DNA from: Paenibacillus sp. 598K
GTDB taxonomy: Bacteria > Bacillota > Bacilli > Paenibacillales > Paenibacillaceae
Assembly (NCBI RefSeq): GCF_003851045.1
Contig: NZ_BFBX01000043.1
Coordinates: forward strand, 1-64,000
Length of the DNA stretch: 64,000 bases
Direction: 5' to 3'
This document shows, piece by piece, positions 1 through 7,921 of the stretch; the stretch's first letter is position 1, and the number at the start of each line of letters is the position of its first letter. The notes beneath the pieces were generated by a model. The model did no database searches. It was not told the DNA's origin and saw only the letters and a program-made list of their open reading frames with translations. Made by a program: the position numbers and the translations under genes.

Positions 1-122
1 TCTTTCGCACAAGTTCGCCCACTTCGGGACGCCGAGCCCCGAAAGGTGCACTCGCTAGCAGATGTCCCCACCTCCGGGCTCCCCCTCCCCACTTGCTCGA
101 TGCTAGTTGTATGATGCGCATC
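1..122. other. Window edge, no supported gene
   Basis: I see no supportable gene here. One forward frame stays open until a TGA near base 112 and could be the tail of a gene entering from outside the window, but the peptide is short and carries no recognisable motif. A strong hairpin follows at once, so the stretch may be a 3' untranslated end. Confidence 0.3.
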
Positions 123-175
123 AAAAAAAGCTGTCTTCCCCAGCCAGTTTACCCTGGCGGGAAAGGCAGCTTTTT
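123..175 (-). terminator. Bidirectional rho-independent terminator
   Basis: A long inverted repeat, AAAAAGCTG-CTT-CCC-CCAG paired with CTGG-GGGAAAG-CAGCTTTTT, encloses a short loop. Read on the minus strand it ends in seven T residues; on the plus strand in five. It sits about 60 bases past the end of the minus-strand operon starting at 3555, so it is the natural terminator of that operon. It could also stop transcription entering from the left. Confidence 0.85.
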
Positions 176-236
176 GCGCGTGACGTTTTTGCGTGACATT
201 TGCGCATAACGACCAGAAGCGCCTTCCTATTCACCA

Positions 237-764
237 TTACCACGCAATAACCTTCTTATGCCTCACCTTGACGCCGTGGCGGCGGGCCCAATCGACGAGC
301 CGATGCATATCGTCCAGCTCGCCCGGCCCGAAACGGGCGCAATAGGCCATCGGCGCCAGCTTGCGCCCGAGGGGGACGATGCCGAGCGCTGGCGCCTTGC
401 CAGTGCGGACCAGCAGCATCGCCAGCTCCTGCGGATCGTAGCGCTGGCCATTCACCTCGAGCCAGCTCTCGCCGAGACAGATGCGCGGCGCGCCCTTGAT
501 CAGATAGTAGACATGGTAGAGGAAGCCAGCCATCAGCACGATCAGCCCGAGCGTGACGACGACCGACCAGCCAGATGGCAGATAAGGATTGACATAGATG
601 AGCGCCAGCGAAGGCATGACCGCGAGTGGAGAGATCAGATGGACGATATGCACCGCCGGTCGGGTCCGCAATGGACGAGCCTCTCTGCTCTCGGCAGGCG
701 CAGTGTTCTGCAACGGACGAGCCCCACTGCTCTTGGCTGAAGCAGAGGTCTGTATAGGGTCCAT
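237..764 (-). CDS. Small two-helix membrane protein, paralogue A
   Basis: A 175-residue protein of unknown function. The N-terminal ~40 residues are hydrophilic and carry two imperfect copies of an 'xxARPL' segment (SSGARPLQN, SREARPLRT). Two predicted membrane helices follow at about residues 38-60 and 66-90, then a soluble tail of about 85 residues ending in a basic patch (KVRHKKVIAW). The tail shares its layout with two other genes in the operon (2612-3073 and 3097-3555): a hydroxylated turn, 'G-YDPQELA-ML', a basic loop and a final 'LxxWAxRxxV' helix. A strong AGAAAGGAGG precedes the ATG at 764. It is the last gene before the terminator at 123-175. The tail could be a small PH-like domain, but I cannot show that. 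Confidence 0.75.
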   Translation of the reverse strand: MDPIQTSASAKSSGARPLQNTAPAESREARPLRTRPAVHIVHLISPLAVMPSLALIYVNPYLPSGWSVVVTLGLIVLMAGFLYHVYYLIKGAPRICLGESWLEVNGQRYDPQELAMLLVRTGKAPALGIVPLGRKLAPMAYCARFGPGELDDMHRLVDWARRHGVKVRHKKVIAW

Positions 765-883
765 GTCCGACCTCCTTTCTGAGGTTATCGCTAACTAGGA
801 CGTGTCTACATACTCGTTCAGGGGGATATTACGCTGCCTTTCCGCCCCCTGCTCGATCCACTCCTACCCACCCAAGTCCGCTA

Positions 884-2563
884 CTACGGCTCACGCCCCT
901 CGCTCACCAGCACCTCCGAGGTGAGCCAGCGGCGCAGCAGCACGAGCAGCAGGAGCGGCGGCAGACTGAGCAGCGCAGCGGTGCACAGGACGGCCGGATC
1001 GTAGAACGTGAGCTCGCTGGCCGCACTGCCCTGCAGCAGCTGGTAGAACCGTAGTGTCGGCGCGAACCGATCAACCTCGGTCGTATACATGAGCGGCGCG
1101 GCATAGCTGTTCCACAAGCCGATCCAGTGGAGCGCGCCCAACGCCAGCAGCGGCTTCCACACCTTCGGGATGAACAAGGTGAAAAACGCATGCGCCTCGC
1201 CGCGGCCCTGCGCCTCCAGCTCGGCCTTGCGCGCGCCATGCTTGCTGTTGAAGATGCTCTTGAGCACGAAGACCGCCATCAGACCGAAGAACCCCTGGAT
1301 CGCGATCGGAAACACCGTATTGAGCATCTGCTTCTGACGATACATGAGGAACTCCGGCATCGCCATCGTACCTGCCACGAGCAGCACGAGCAGGAAGATC
1401 TTGTAGACCCAGCGGCCCGGCAAGCGCCGAACCGTCAGCGGATAAGCCAGCGTCACCGTCATCAGCAGGAATACGACCGTCGACCCGAGATACAGCAAGC
1501 CGTAACTCAGCATGGACCCTGACGGCATCAGTTGGCCCACCGTCAGGCCAGAGTCCGAGGACAACGTGAACGGATAGACGAACAGGACATACAACAAAAA
1601 CACAACCGGCAGCACTGCCAGCATGCCGAACAGCACGCCAAGCATCGCCCCCGGACTGCCGGGACGGTCCGGGCGTTCGGCAGGGACCTCGCTCGCGAAC
1701 AACGTCGGTACGAAAAAGCGTCGCAGCAGCAGGTACGCGCCGATCGAGCAGACCAGTTGGACGATAAACTGGAGAAGCCATGCCGCGCCGGCCAGACCCA
1801 GCTCCAGATTTTGCATGCCTGTACGGAAGCTGTAGGTGCTGAGCGTATCCGCCGTCTCATATACCAGAGGATTGGCCATCACATGGAACAGCTCGAAATG
1901 AGTAGCCAGCACCGACGATAGCTGCAGCAGCGCAAACGCTCCCATCGCCTGCAATGCAGGGATGATGCTCAGCCCCGTATAACCAAGCCGCTCCTGCTCT
2001 GCCGCGCCCTCTCGCTCCGCCCGTGCCCTGCGGGCTGTAATCGCCGCCATCGCAAGGATGACCGGAATGCCGAGGCCGCGCATGATCTCCACGCCGGTCA
2101 TCACTAGCCTATGCAAGCCAGGCTCGCCCAGCCATAGCCGTTCCTGCATCAGCCAAGGGGAGCTCGTGGAGAAGAGCAGGAAGATGATGTAGGCCAGGAC
2201 GAGCGCTGGAAGCACATACGGCACCAGCAGCAGCGTCGTCAGTCCGTTCCGCCAGCGCCGGGACGGGATCGCATGCAACCCAAGCGCCAGCAGCAGCGCC
2301 GCAAGGCAAGTAAAGACGAGCGGAACGACCGAATAGTAGACACTGTTGCCCAGCACATCGCGAAAATTCGTCTGGGAGAGCAGCATCTGCACATTCGCGA
2401 GACCGACCCACGGACTATTCGCCAGTCCCTGGAACATATCGTAGTCCCTCAGCGCCAGCTCGACCCCACGCAGCAGCGGTGCTACTTTGTAGCGGATCAA
2501 GAGCAACAATGCCGGGATAACGAGAACATAGTGAAATTTGTACTTCCAGATTCGTTGTAGCAC
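884..2563 (-). CDS. Fused LplB-LplC type ABC transporter permease
   Basis: A 559-residue polytopic membrane protein with about 11-12 hydrophobic segments. Residues ~1-290 look like an LplB-type sugar permease (N-terminal 'VIPALLLLI', then SPWVGLANVQ and NSVYYS, the usual start of that family). Residues ~320-559 look like an LplC-type permease ('LAYPLTVRRLPGR', 'MAMPEFLMYR', 'LHWIGLWNSYAAPLMYT'). Normal LplB and LplC are separate chains of about 300 residues, so this reads as a tandem fusion. The cytoplasmic EAA loop that contacts the ATPase is poorly kept in both halves. No binding protein or ATPase is adjacent; the neighbours are three small paralogous membrane proteins. Start is GTG at 2563 behind AGGAGG. 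The family is fairly clear; substrate and transport competence are not. Confidence 0.8.
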   Translation of the reverse strand: MLQRIWKYKFHYVLVIPALLLLIRYKVAPLLRGVELALRDYDMFQGLANSPWVGLANVQMLLSQTNFRDVLGNSVYYSVVPLVFTCLAALLLALGLHAIPSRRWRNGLTTLLLVPYVLPALVLAYIIFLLFSTSSPWLMQERLWLGEPGLHRLVMTGVEIMRGLGIPVILAMAAITARRARAEREGAAEQERLGYTGLSIIPALQAMGAFALLQLSSVLATHFELFHVMANPLVYETADTLSTYSFRTGMQNLELGLAGAAWLLQFIVQLVCSIGAYLLLRRFFVPTLFASEVPAERPDRPGSPGAMLGVLFGMLAVLPVVFLLYVLFVYPFTLSSDSGLTVGQLMPSGSMLSYGLLYLGSTVVFLLMTVTLAYPLTVRRLPGRWVYKIFLLVLLVAGTMAMPEFLMYRQKQMLNTVFPIAIQGFFGLMAVFVLKSIFNSKHGARKAELEAQGRGEAHAFFTLFIPKVWKPLLALGALHWIGLWNSYAAPLMYTTEVDRFAPTLRFYQLLQGSAASELTFYDPAVLCTAALLSLPPLLLLVLLRRWLTSEVLVSEGREP

Positions 2564-2611
2564 GGGGAACGCCTCCTACCTACACGTTACTCGGTTTTAC
2601 TTTTTTCTGTT

Positions 2612-3073
2612 TTACTTCATGGATATTAGGCCATACCCCATCTCCACCTGATGGCGGGCCGCCCAAGCCTTGAGCGCCTGTAGCGCCATATCCTGATCCT
2701 CCGCGGCAAATCGGAACCACAGCCTGCGTCTCAGCCACTCGCGACGACCAGAGGACTTGATCCACAGGTACGGCTTCGCATAGCCGCGCAGGATGATGCG
2801 CCCGATATCCTGCGGCGCATACATCACGTGGTTCACGATGACATATTCGTCATGGACCACCAGCTCATGTCGGCGGGGCCGCAGCAGGTAGCGCACGCTA
2901 TTGATCAGCAGTGCTACGAGCAGCACCGACAGCAGGAGCGGCAGGATCGACACCCAGCCAAGCTTCCCCCCGAGCGCCCATCTGCCAGTCATGATCGTCA
3001 TCGCGAGCAGATACAGCGTCTCCGGCCATCCCGACATCAGCTTCGTCTCATACACGGCAACACCGTTATTCAT
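2612..3073 (-). CDS. Small two-helix membrane protein, paralogue B
   Basis: A 153-residue protein with two hydrophobic segments (about residues 17-35 and 40-63) and an 85-residue soluble tail ending in 'LKAWAARHQVEMGYGLI'. It is related in layout and tail motifs to the products of 237-764 and 3097-3555. I chose the ATG at 3073, not an upstream in-frame start at 3157, because GAGAGGAG stands at the right distance from 3073 and the upstream start would overlap the preceding gene. It lies between paralogue C and the fused permease in a tight operon. Function unknown; co-occurrence suggests accessory subunits or regulators of the permease. Confidence 0.75.
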   Translation of the reverse strand: MNNGVAVYETKLMSGWPETLYLLAMTIMTGRWALGGKLGWVSILPLLLSVLLVALLINSVRYLLRPRRHELVVHDEYVIVNHVMYAPQDIGRIILRGYAKPYLWIKSSGRREWLRRRLWFRFAAEDQDMALQALKAWAARHQVEMGYGLISMK

Positions 3074-3096
3074 CGCGCTTCCTCTCCTCTCAAGGC

Positions 3097-3555
3097 CTAG
3101 ATCCAGGTGACAATTCGCTTGCCATCGGCGATCGGCACCTGATTGCGTTCGGCCCATGCTCGCAGCGCCTGCATGCCCTGCAGATCTTCTCTGGCGAAGC
3201 TGAAGCAGCGGTCATACGCGACCATCCGGCGTCCCTTGGAGAGCAAGGCAAACACCTGTAAGAAATAACCCCGCGTCCGGACTTCGGCTAACTCATCAGC
3301 TTCGATCCGTGACCCGTTCAGCAGAATAGCATCCTCCAGAAGCTCCAGACTCGGTCGCTTTTCGATTAGCCGCACCAGATAATAGACGCTCAGCCCCAGA
3401 GCGAGCACTGCGAATACCCACCAAGCGGTAATCATCAGCGGAGGCCAGTACGGCAGCTGCGTATTGACCAGCATCATGGCTGCAAGCACAAGATGGGCAG
3501 TAAAATTGAGGACCCGCTTGGGCCGCTTCACATGCAGGAGCACACCGCTTTCCAT
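3097..3555 (-). CDS. Small two-helix membrane protein, paralogue C
   Basis: A 152-residue protein and first gene of the minus-strand operon. Two membrane segments lie at about residues 18-36 and 42-62. The soluble tail has 'EDAILLNGSRIEADELAEV', a basic 'SKGRRMVAYDRCFSF' strand and the closing helix 'LRAWAERNQVPIADGKRIV', which matches the closing helix of paralogues A and B. The start at 3555 is preceded by AAGGGGGGAG at good spacing. The three proteins clearly descend from one ancestor although identity is modest. No known family is recognised by eye. Confidence 0.75.
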   Translation of the reverse strand: MESGVLLHVKRPKRVLNFTAHLVLAAMMLVNTQLPYWPPLMITAWWVFAVLALGLSVYYLVRLIEKRPSLELLEDAILLNGSRIEADELAEVRTRGYFLQVFALLSKGRRMVAYDRCFSFAREDLQGMQALRAWAERNQVPIADGKRIVTWI

Positions 3556-3631
3556 CCGTCTCCCCCCTTGTCTGTCTTGGTGAAGAGCAATGCATCGTCT
3601 CTTCGCTCTCCAAACTTCTATCTATATTACC

Positions 3632-3663
3632 ATAATACAGCAGCATGGACGTAAGCGTTTCAA
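3632..3663 (-). promoter_or_regulatory. Possible promoter of the membrane-protein operon
   Basis: On the minus strand a TTGAAA box (3663-3658) is followed after 18 bases by TGTATT, or after 20 bases by TATTAT. The -35 overlaps a cre-like sequence on the plus strand (3649-3663, two mismatches to the CcpA consensus). Both boxes are weak, so this is a suggestion only. Confidence 0.3.
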
Positions 3664-3830
3664 ATTTAGCGCCCCAGCAACCCGCCCTACCATAATCAAG
3701 GTGATGCGGCTTCTTCGTCCTAAGCGCATGCTTGCGAAGCTAGTACTGTTCACCCAAACGCCAGCTCCGTTGCCAGTCCCGTTGATTCATCGCCGCAGCC
3801 AGCGCCCGTTGATCCCGTCGATCCATCACA

Positions 3831-4025
3831 GACGCTCGCCCTGGCGCTTATTTCCGTATTTTTATGCTATCGGAAATTTTTACGCTCGCCACGGCGCTTA
3901 TTTTTGAGAAGTGGCCCCTTTGCGGCACCGTTTGCCCCCAATAAGCTCCCTGGCGAGCGTTAGCCTGCGAAAGGGCCGCTTTTTGACTCAATAAGGCCGA
4001 GGGCGAGCGTTGCAATCGCGAACGG
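3831..4025. repeat. 50-bp periodic repeats, two direct and two inverted
   Basis: The 844-bp gap between 3556 and 4399 holds no convincing gene. Four copies of a motif close to AACGCTCGCC-N-GGCGCTTATT occur in it. Two are in plus orientation, starting at 3831 and 3881, exactly 50 bases apart. Two are in minus orientation within units starting at 3941 and 3991, again 50 bases apart. The second pair extends into a longer tandem repeat (about 3931-3980 against 3981-4030) including a GAAAGGGCCGC / GAACGGACCTG block. The pairs face each other and could form a large cruciform or RNA stem. Origin unknown; possibly a dispersed genomic repeat. Confidence 0.7.
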
Positions 4026-4040
4026 ACCTGCAAGCGGAGC

Positions 4041-4190
4041 CGAGCGCCCATATTCTTGGCTGAGAGCCTTTAGTCTTGGCTGAACACCTACATTCAGCTG
4101 CACACCCGTATTCTTGGCTAAGCACCCGCATTCTAGCTGCGTACCCGTATTCTTGGCTGCGCACAAGTATTCTTGACCCAGCGCCCCTAA
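4041..4190. repeat. Degenerate 20-bp tandem repeat, about seven units
   Basis: Units resembling CCCGTATTCTTGGCTGAGCA recur with a 20-base step at about 4051, 4071, 4091, 4111, 4131, 4151 and 4171, with TATTCTTGGC as the best-kept core. A short minus-strand reading frame crosses it, but that is an effect of the repetition. Nothing suggests a coding role. Confidence 0.65.
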
Positions 4191-4251
4191 TATCGCCCTA
4201 TAAATGTGTCTCTTGACCTGACAGATCGCCCTTATTCGAATGATATATTTT

Positions 4252-4261
4252 TGGTATACCA
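4252..4261. promoter_or_regulatory. Palindromic operator, likely GntR site
   Basis: TGGTATACCA is a perfect 10-base palindrome 24 bases upstream of the -35 box of the transport operon. A near-identical site, ATTGTATACCAT, lies in the promoter of the RuBisCO-like operon (10107-10118). GTATAC-centred palindromes are typical of FadR-subfamily GntR regulators, and one is encoded at 9348-9983. The assignment to that protein is inferred. Confidence 0.55.
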
Positions 4262-4284
4262 GTTATAGTCCAATAAAATCCCTG

Positions 4285-4313
4285 TTGTATATTCTCTGTT
4301 TATTTGCTACAAT
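4285..4313 (+). promoter_or_regulatory. Sigma-A type promoter of the transport operon
   Basis: TTGTAT (4285-4290), a 17-base spacer and TACAAT (4308-4313) form a good vegetative promoter. The predicted start near 4320 leaves an 80-base leader before the binding-protein gene. Confidence 0.6.
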
Positions 4314-4319
4314 TCCTCC

Positions 4320-4333
4320 TGAAAGCGTTTTAT
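4320..4333 (+). promoter_or_regulatory. cre-like box (CcpA site)
   Basis: TGAAAGCGTTTTAT matches 12 of 14 positions of TGWAANCGNTNWCA and sits at the predicted transcription start, where CcpA binding would block transcription. The two mismatches are in the final CA, so binding would be weaker than at a consensus site. Confidence 0.4.
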
Positions 4334-4399
4334 CCACTGGGTGCCTCAAGAAGGCCCGGTCCCGATTAACGCTCCAACCATGACAAAGGGGGCGCTACA

Positions 4400-6016
4400 A
4401 TGCGCAACAAATGGGTCCAACTCGGCATCACCGCCATGGCCGTCAGTATGCTGGCAGGCTGTATCTCCAACGAAACACCGCCGACCTCCGGCGGCAGCAC
4501 CCAAGAAGGCGGTGGCGGCGAAGCCCAGGCCATCACCTATACGTTTGGCCGCAACATCGACTCCAATGCCGATCATTTCGTCAAGCTGCAAAGCCAGTTC
4601 AACGAGACGCTGGAGGATAACCGCTGGACGCGGCTGTTCCATGATGAACTGAACGTTAATATCACCTACAACATGATCTCCGACAGCACGGCCTATAATC
4701 AAAAGCTCAAGCTGGCGATGGCCTCGGGCGGCCTGCCCGACGTCTTCCAGGTCCAGAACAAATCGGATATGCGTCAGCTGATGGAGGCCGGCGCGCTGGA
4801 AGATCTGCGTCCCGTCTACGACGAATACGCCTCTCCTCTGCTCAAGCAGATGATCGAGATGGAGAGCGAGCGGGTATTCGAGCCTGTCAGCTACAAGGGC
4901 GGTCTGTATGCGATCCCGATGAAGATGCCGTCGACCAACTTCTTTAATCATCTGTGGATTCGGGAAGACTGGCTAACCAATCTGGGGCTTGAGCGTCCGC
5001 AATCCATCGAGGACGTCTACGCGATCGCCAAGGCCTTTACGTTTGACGACCCGGATCAGAATGGTCAGAATGACACGCTCGGCATGCAGCTGGACAACGG
5101 CTTCCTCAGCAATACCAAAGGGTTCTTCTGGGCCTTCGGCGCTTACCCGGATGGCTGGGTGGCCAAGGACGGCCGTGCGGTTAGCGGGGTGGTCCAACCG
5201 GAGATGAAAAAGCCGCTGCAATTGCTGCAGCAAATGTTCAAAGAGGGCTTGCTGGACAAGGAATTCGGCTCCAAGGACAACGGCAAGTCGATGGAATCGG
5301 TAGCTGCCGGCAAGACTGGCATGTTCTACGGCCCCCACTGGTCCGCCTTCACGGCCGAGAAAGCGATCCAGAACAATCCCGACGCCCGCTGGATCGTCGT
5401 GCCGCTGCCCGGCGAGGGCGGAAAAACCGTCGTCCCGAATCTGCAGATTGCTAACGATGGCTTCATCGCGGTCAAGAAGGGCACGCCGCAGCCCGAAAAT
5501 ATTATCCGGATGTTCAATCTGTACGTAGAGAAGCTGTTCGGCGAAAACGCCGAGTTCGACAAGTACTATTCGGATAGCGGCGTCGATTACATCTGGCAGA
5601 TCGGCCCTGTCTACACGCTCGATTCGATGCTGGACCTGCGAGCGCATCAAGAGATCAAGCAAGCGATAGCGGACGGCACCACCGATCAGTTGACTGGCGT
5701 CTCCGCCGGCTTCTACGCCAATATGGAGGCTGGCAGCTGGCCGATGTCCATGATGTTCGGACCGAAAGACACGCCTTTTGCCTATGTCGATCAGGCCTAC
5801 CCGGACGGCGTCGTGTGGGATGCCTATATGGGCGCCCCGACCCCTACATCCGTGGCGCGCGGCAGCTCGATGGACGAATTGATCCTCACGACGCTGACCG
5901 ACATCGTCCTCGGACGCGCTGACGTAGACAGCGGCTTCGACAAGATGGTGCAGGAATGGAATACGCTGGGCGGCGAGCAGATGACCAAAGAGGTCAACGA
6001 CGTCTTAGCTGAATAA
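4400..6016 (+). CDS. Extracellular sugar-binding lipoprotein of ABC importer
   Basis: A 538-residue solute-binding lipoprotein of the LplA/YtcQ-like group that partners LplB/LplC permeases. The signal peptide (residues 1-20) ends in the lipobox LAGC, with the lipidated Cys at 21, followed by a flexible Gly/Ser/Glu-rich linker. The fold signature 'LKLAMASGGLPDVFQV' and aromatic patches such as 'FFNHLWIREDW' fit carbohydrate binding. AAAGGGGG precedes the ATG by seven bases. It heads an operon with two permeases and a GH140-like hydrolase, so the ligand is probably an apiose-containing oligosaccharide from plant material; that ligand is inferred from context. No ATPase gene is present, as is usual where one MsmX-type ATPase serves many importers. 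Confidence 0.93.
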   Translation: MRNKWVQLGITAMAVSMLAGCISNETPPTSGGSTQEGGGGEAQAITYTFGRNIDSNADHFVKLQSQFNETLEDNRWTRLFHDELNVNITYNMISDSTAYNQKLKLAMASGGLPDVFQVQNKSDMRQLMEAGALEDLRPVYDEYASPLLKQMIEMESERVFEPVSYKGGLYAIPMKMPSTNFFNHLWIREDWLTNLGLERPQSIEDVYAIAKAFTFDDPDQNGQNDTLGMQLDNGFLSNTKGFFWAFGAYPDGWVAKDGRAVSGVVQPEMKKPLQLLQQMFKEGLLDKEFGSKDNGKSMESVAAGKTGMFYGPHWSAFTAEKAIQNNPDARWIVVPLPGEGGKTVVPNLQIANDGFIAVKKGTPQPENIIRMFNLYVEKLFGENAEFDKYYSDSGVDYIWQIGPVYTLDSMLDLRAHQEIKQAIADGTTDQLTGVSAGFYANMEAGSWPMSMMFGPKDTPFAYVDQAYPDGVVWDAYMGAPTPTSVARGSSMDELILTTLTDIVLGRADVDSGFDKMVQEWNTLGGEQMTKEVNDVLAE

Positions 6017-6022
6017 CCTCTT

Positions 6023-6056
6023 CCCCGCAAGCGTCGCTCCTGCGGCGCTTGCGGGG
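6023..6056 (+). promoter_or_regulatory. Intercistronic stem-loop after binding-protein gene
   Basis: CCCCGCAAGCG and CGCTTGCGGGG form a perfect 11-base stem starting seven bases after the binding-protein stop codon. No T tract follows, so it is more likely an mRNA-stabilising or partial terminator structure that keeps binding-protein transcript in excess over the permeases. It also argues against translation of the next gene starting inside it (TTG at 6049). Confidence 0.6.
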
Positions 6057-6090
6057 ACAATTCATTGCCGATGCGAAAGAAGGTGAACCT

Positions 6091-6999
6091 GTGCGAAGAA
6101 AAATCAGCTATGCAAAAAAACGGGAGCTGCCGCTCCATCTTATGCTCCTGCCCGGCGTCGCTTTTGTGCTGCTCTTTGCCTATGTGCCGATGGGCGGCGT
6201 GTCGATCGCCTTCCAGAACTTCTTGCCTTTGCGCGGACTGTTCAACCAAGACTGGAACGGGCTGGAGAACTTCCGTTACATCTTCTCCATGCCGAACATC
6301 TGGCAGGTTGTGTGGAACACGCTTTTCATTGCCGTCATGAAAATAATTGCGGGCCTTGTCGTGCCGATTACGTTTGCCTTGCTGCTCAACGAAGTGAAAA
6401 ATGTGGTCTTCAAGCGGACCACGCAGACGATCATTTACTTCCCTTATTTCCTGTCGTGGATCATCCTCGGCGGGATTCTGATCGATATCCTGTCGCCGTC
6501 CTCAGGCATTGTCAACCAGTTCCTGGGGCTGTTCGGCATCTCGCCGATCTATTTCCTTGGGGAGAACACGTGGTTTCCGTTTACGATGGTGGCGTCCGAT
6601 GTATGGAAAACGTTTGGCTTCAGCACGATTATCTACCTGGCAGCGATCACCAGCATCGATCCATCCCTCTATGAGGCTGCAGCTGTAGACGGCGCGGGCC
6701 GCTGGAAGCAGACCTGGCATATTACGCTGCCGGGCATGCAGATGATCATCGTCCTGTTGATGGTGCTCAGTCTGGGCAACGTGCTCGATGCCGGCTTCGA
6801 CCAGATCTTCAACCTGTACAGTCCGCAGGTATACGCTTCCGGGGATATCATCGATACGATGGTCTACCGGATGGGGCTGCAGCAGGCGCAGTTCGGGCCT
6901 TCTACGGCGGTCGGTCTGCTCAAGTCGCTCGTTTCCTTTATTCTGATTTCCACATCGTATCTTATTGCCTACCGGGTCTTTAATTACCGGCTATTCTAG
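6091..6999 (+). CDS. LplB-type sugar ABC transporter permease
   Basis: A 302-residue inner-membrane permease with six predicted helices. The start 'RELPLHLMLLPGVAFVLLFAYVPMGG' and the cytoplasmic loop 'YEAAAVDGAGRWKQTWHITLPGM', an intact EAA loop for the ATPase, are standard for the LplB family. I chose GTG at 6091 with AGAAGGTGA upstream; an upstream in-frame TTG at 6049 lies inside the stem-loop and has no ribosome site. The gene sits between the binding protein and the second permease (11 bases to the next ATG). Confidence 0.92.
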   Translation: MRRKISYAKKRELPLHLMLLPGVAFVLLFAYVPMGGVSIAFQNFLPLRGLFNQDWNGLENFRYIFSMPNIWQVVWNTLFIAVMKIIAGLVVPITFALLLNEVKNVVFKRTTQTIIYFPYFLSWIILGGILIDILSPSSGIVNQFLGLFGISPIYFLGENTWFPFTMVASDVWKTFGFSTIIYLAAITSIDPSLYEAAAVDGAGRWKQTWHITLPGMQMIIVLLMVLSLGNVLDAGFDQIFNLYSPQVYASGDIIDTMVYRMGLQQAQFGPSTAVGLLKSLVSFILISTSYLIAYRVFNYRLF

Positions 7000-7010
7000 G
7001 AGGGGATTTC

Positions 7011-7895
7011 ATGTATACCACAGAGACCCGAGGTTCCCGGATATTCAAAGTCTTCAATATGATTTTTCTCGCTTGCGTCAGCGCCGCCTGCCTCATTCCG
7101 TTCATTCACATCCTCGCCCTGTCGCTGAGCGACAACGCAGCGGTAATGGCAGGGCAGGTCAAGCTGTGGCCTGTCCGCTGGACGGTCGAGCCTTATCTGT
7201 ATGTGCTGGAAAAGCAGCCGTTCTGGCGCGCCTTCGGGATTACGATCCAGCGGGTCGTGCTGGGCACGCTGATCAATATGTTTTTGGTGATCCTGCTCGC
7301 CTACCCGCTCTCCAAGGGCAAGCACAAGTTCAGCAAGCGGATGCTGTACGTCTGGTTTTTCTTCATGACGATGCTGTTCAATGGCGGCCTGATCCCAAGC
7401 TATATCTTAATGAAGGAACTGGGCCTGATGGACACGATCTGGGTGCTGGTTTTGCCCGGAGCGGTCAATATTTTCAACCTGCTGCTCATGCTTAACTTCT
7501 TCCGTCAGATCCCTGACGAGATGGAGGATGCCGCCAATATCGACGGCGCTGGCCACTGGCGAACGCTGTGGCAGATCTATGTGCCGATGTCGACGCCGGC
7601 CATCGCCACCATCACCTTGTTCTTTATTGTCGGGCATTGGAATGCCTGGTTCGACGGCTTGATCTACATGAACCGCGCGAGCAACTATCCGTTGCAGAGC
7701 TATTTGCAGACCGTCGTCCTGCAGTTCAATTTCCAGACGATGTCGCCTACTGAGGCGGAGCGGCTGGCCCGACTCAACGACCGTTCGATCAAGGGCGCGC
7801 AGATGATTGTCGCAGCGATCCCGATCCTTGTTGTCTATCCGTTTTTGCAAAAGTACTTTGTTAACGGAATCCGGCTGGGTTCTGTGAAGGGGTAA
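7011..7895 (+). CDS. LplC-type sugar ABC transporter permease
   Basis: A 294-residue permease with six helices and the intact LplC-family EAA loop 'MEDAANIDGAGHWRTLWQIY'. 'NGGLIPSYILMKELGLMDT' and 'GHWNAWFDGLIYMN' are hallmark segments. AGGAGGGG lies six bases before the ATG. It should form the translocation pore as a heterodimer with the product of 6091-6999. Confidence 0.93.
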   Translation: MYTTETRGSRIFKVFNMIFLACVSAACLIPFIHILALSLSDNAAVMAGQVKLWPVRWTVEPYLYVLEKQPFWRAFGITIQRVVLGTLINMFLVILLAYPLSKGKHKFSKRMLYVWFFFMTMLFNGGLIPSYILMKELGLMDTIWVLVLPGAVNIFNLLLMLNFFRQIPDEMEDAANIDGAGHWRTLWQIYVPMSTPAIATITLFFIVGHWNAWFDGLIYMNRASNYPLQSYLQTVVLQFNFQTMSPTEAERLARLNDRSIKGAQMIVAAIPILVVYPFLQKYFVNGIRLGSVKG

Positions 7896-7921
7896 CGCCC
7901 AATCGCGAGAGGAGACGTATA

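Noticed and set aside
3960-4166. A 68-residue minus-strand frame across the repeats
   Set aside because: It is generated by the 20-bp and 50-bp repeats, has no ribosome site and no recognisable fold.
4213-4249. TTGACC and TATATT as a promoter upstream of the importer
   Set aside because: The spacing of about 25 bases is too long; the pair at 4285-4313 has a 17-base spacer.
6049-6090. TTG start for the LplB-type permease
   Set aside because: It lies in the stem-loop with no ribosome site; GTG at 6091 is better placed.
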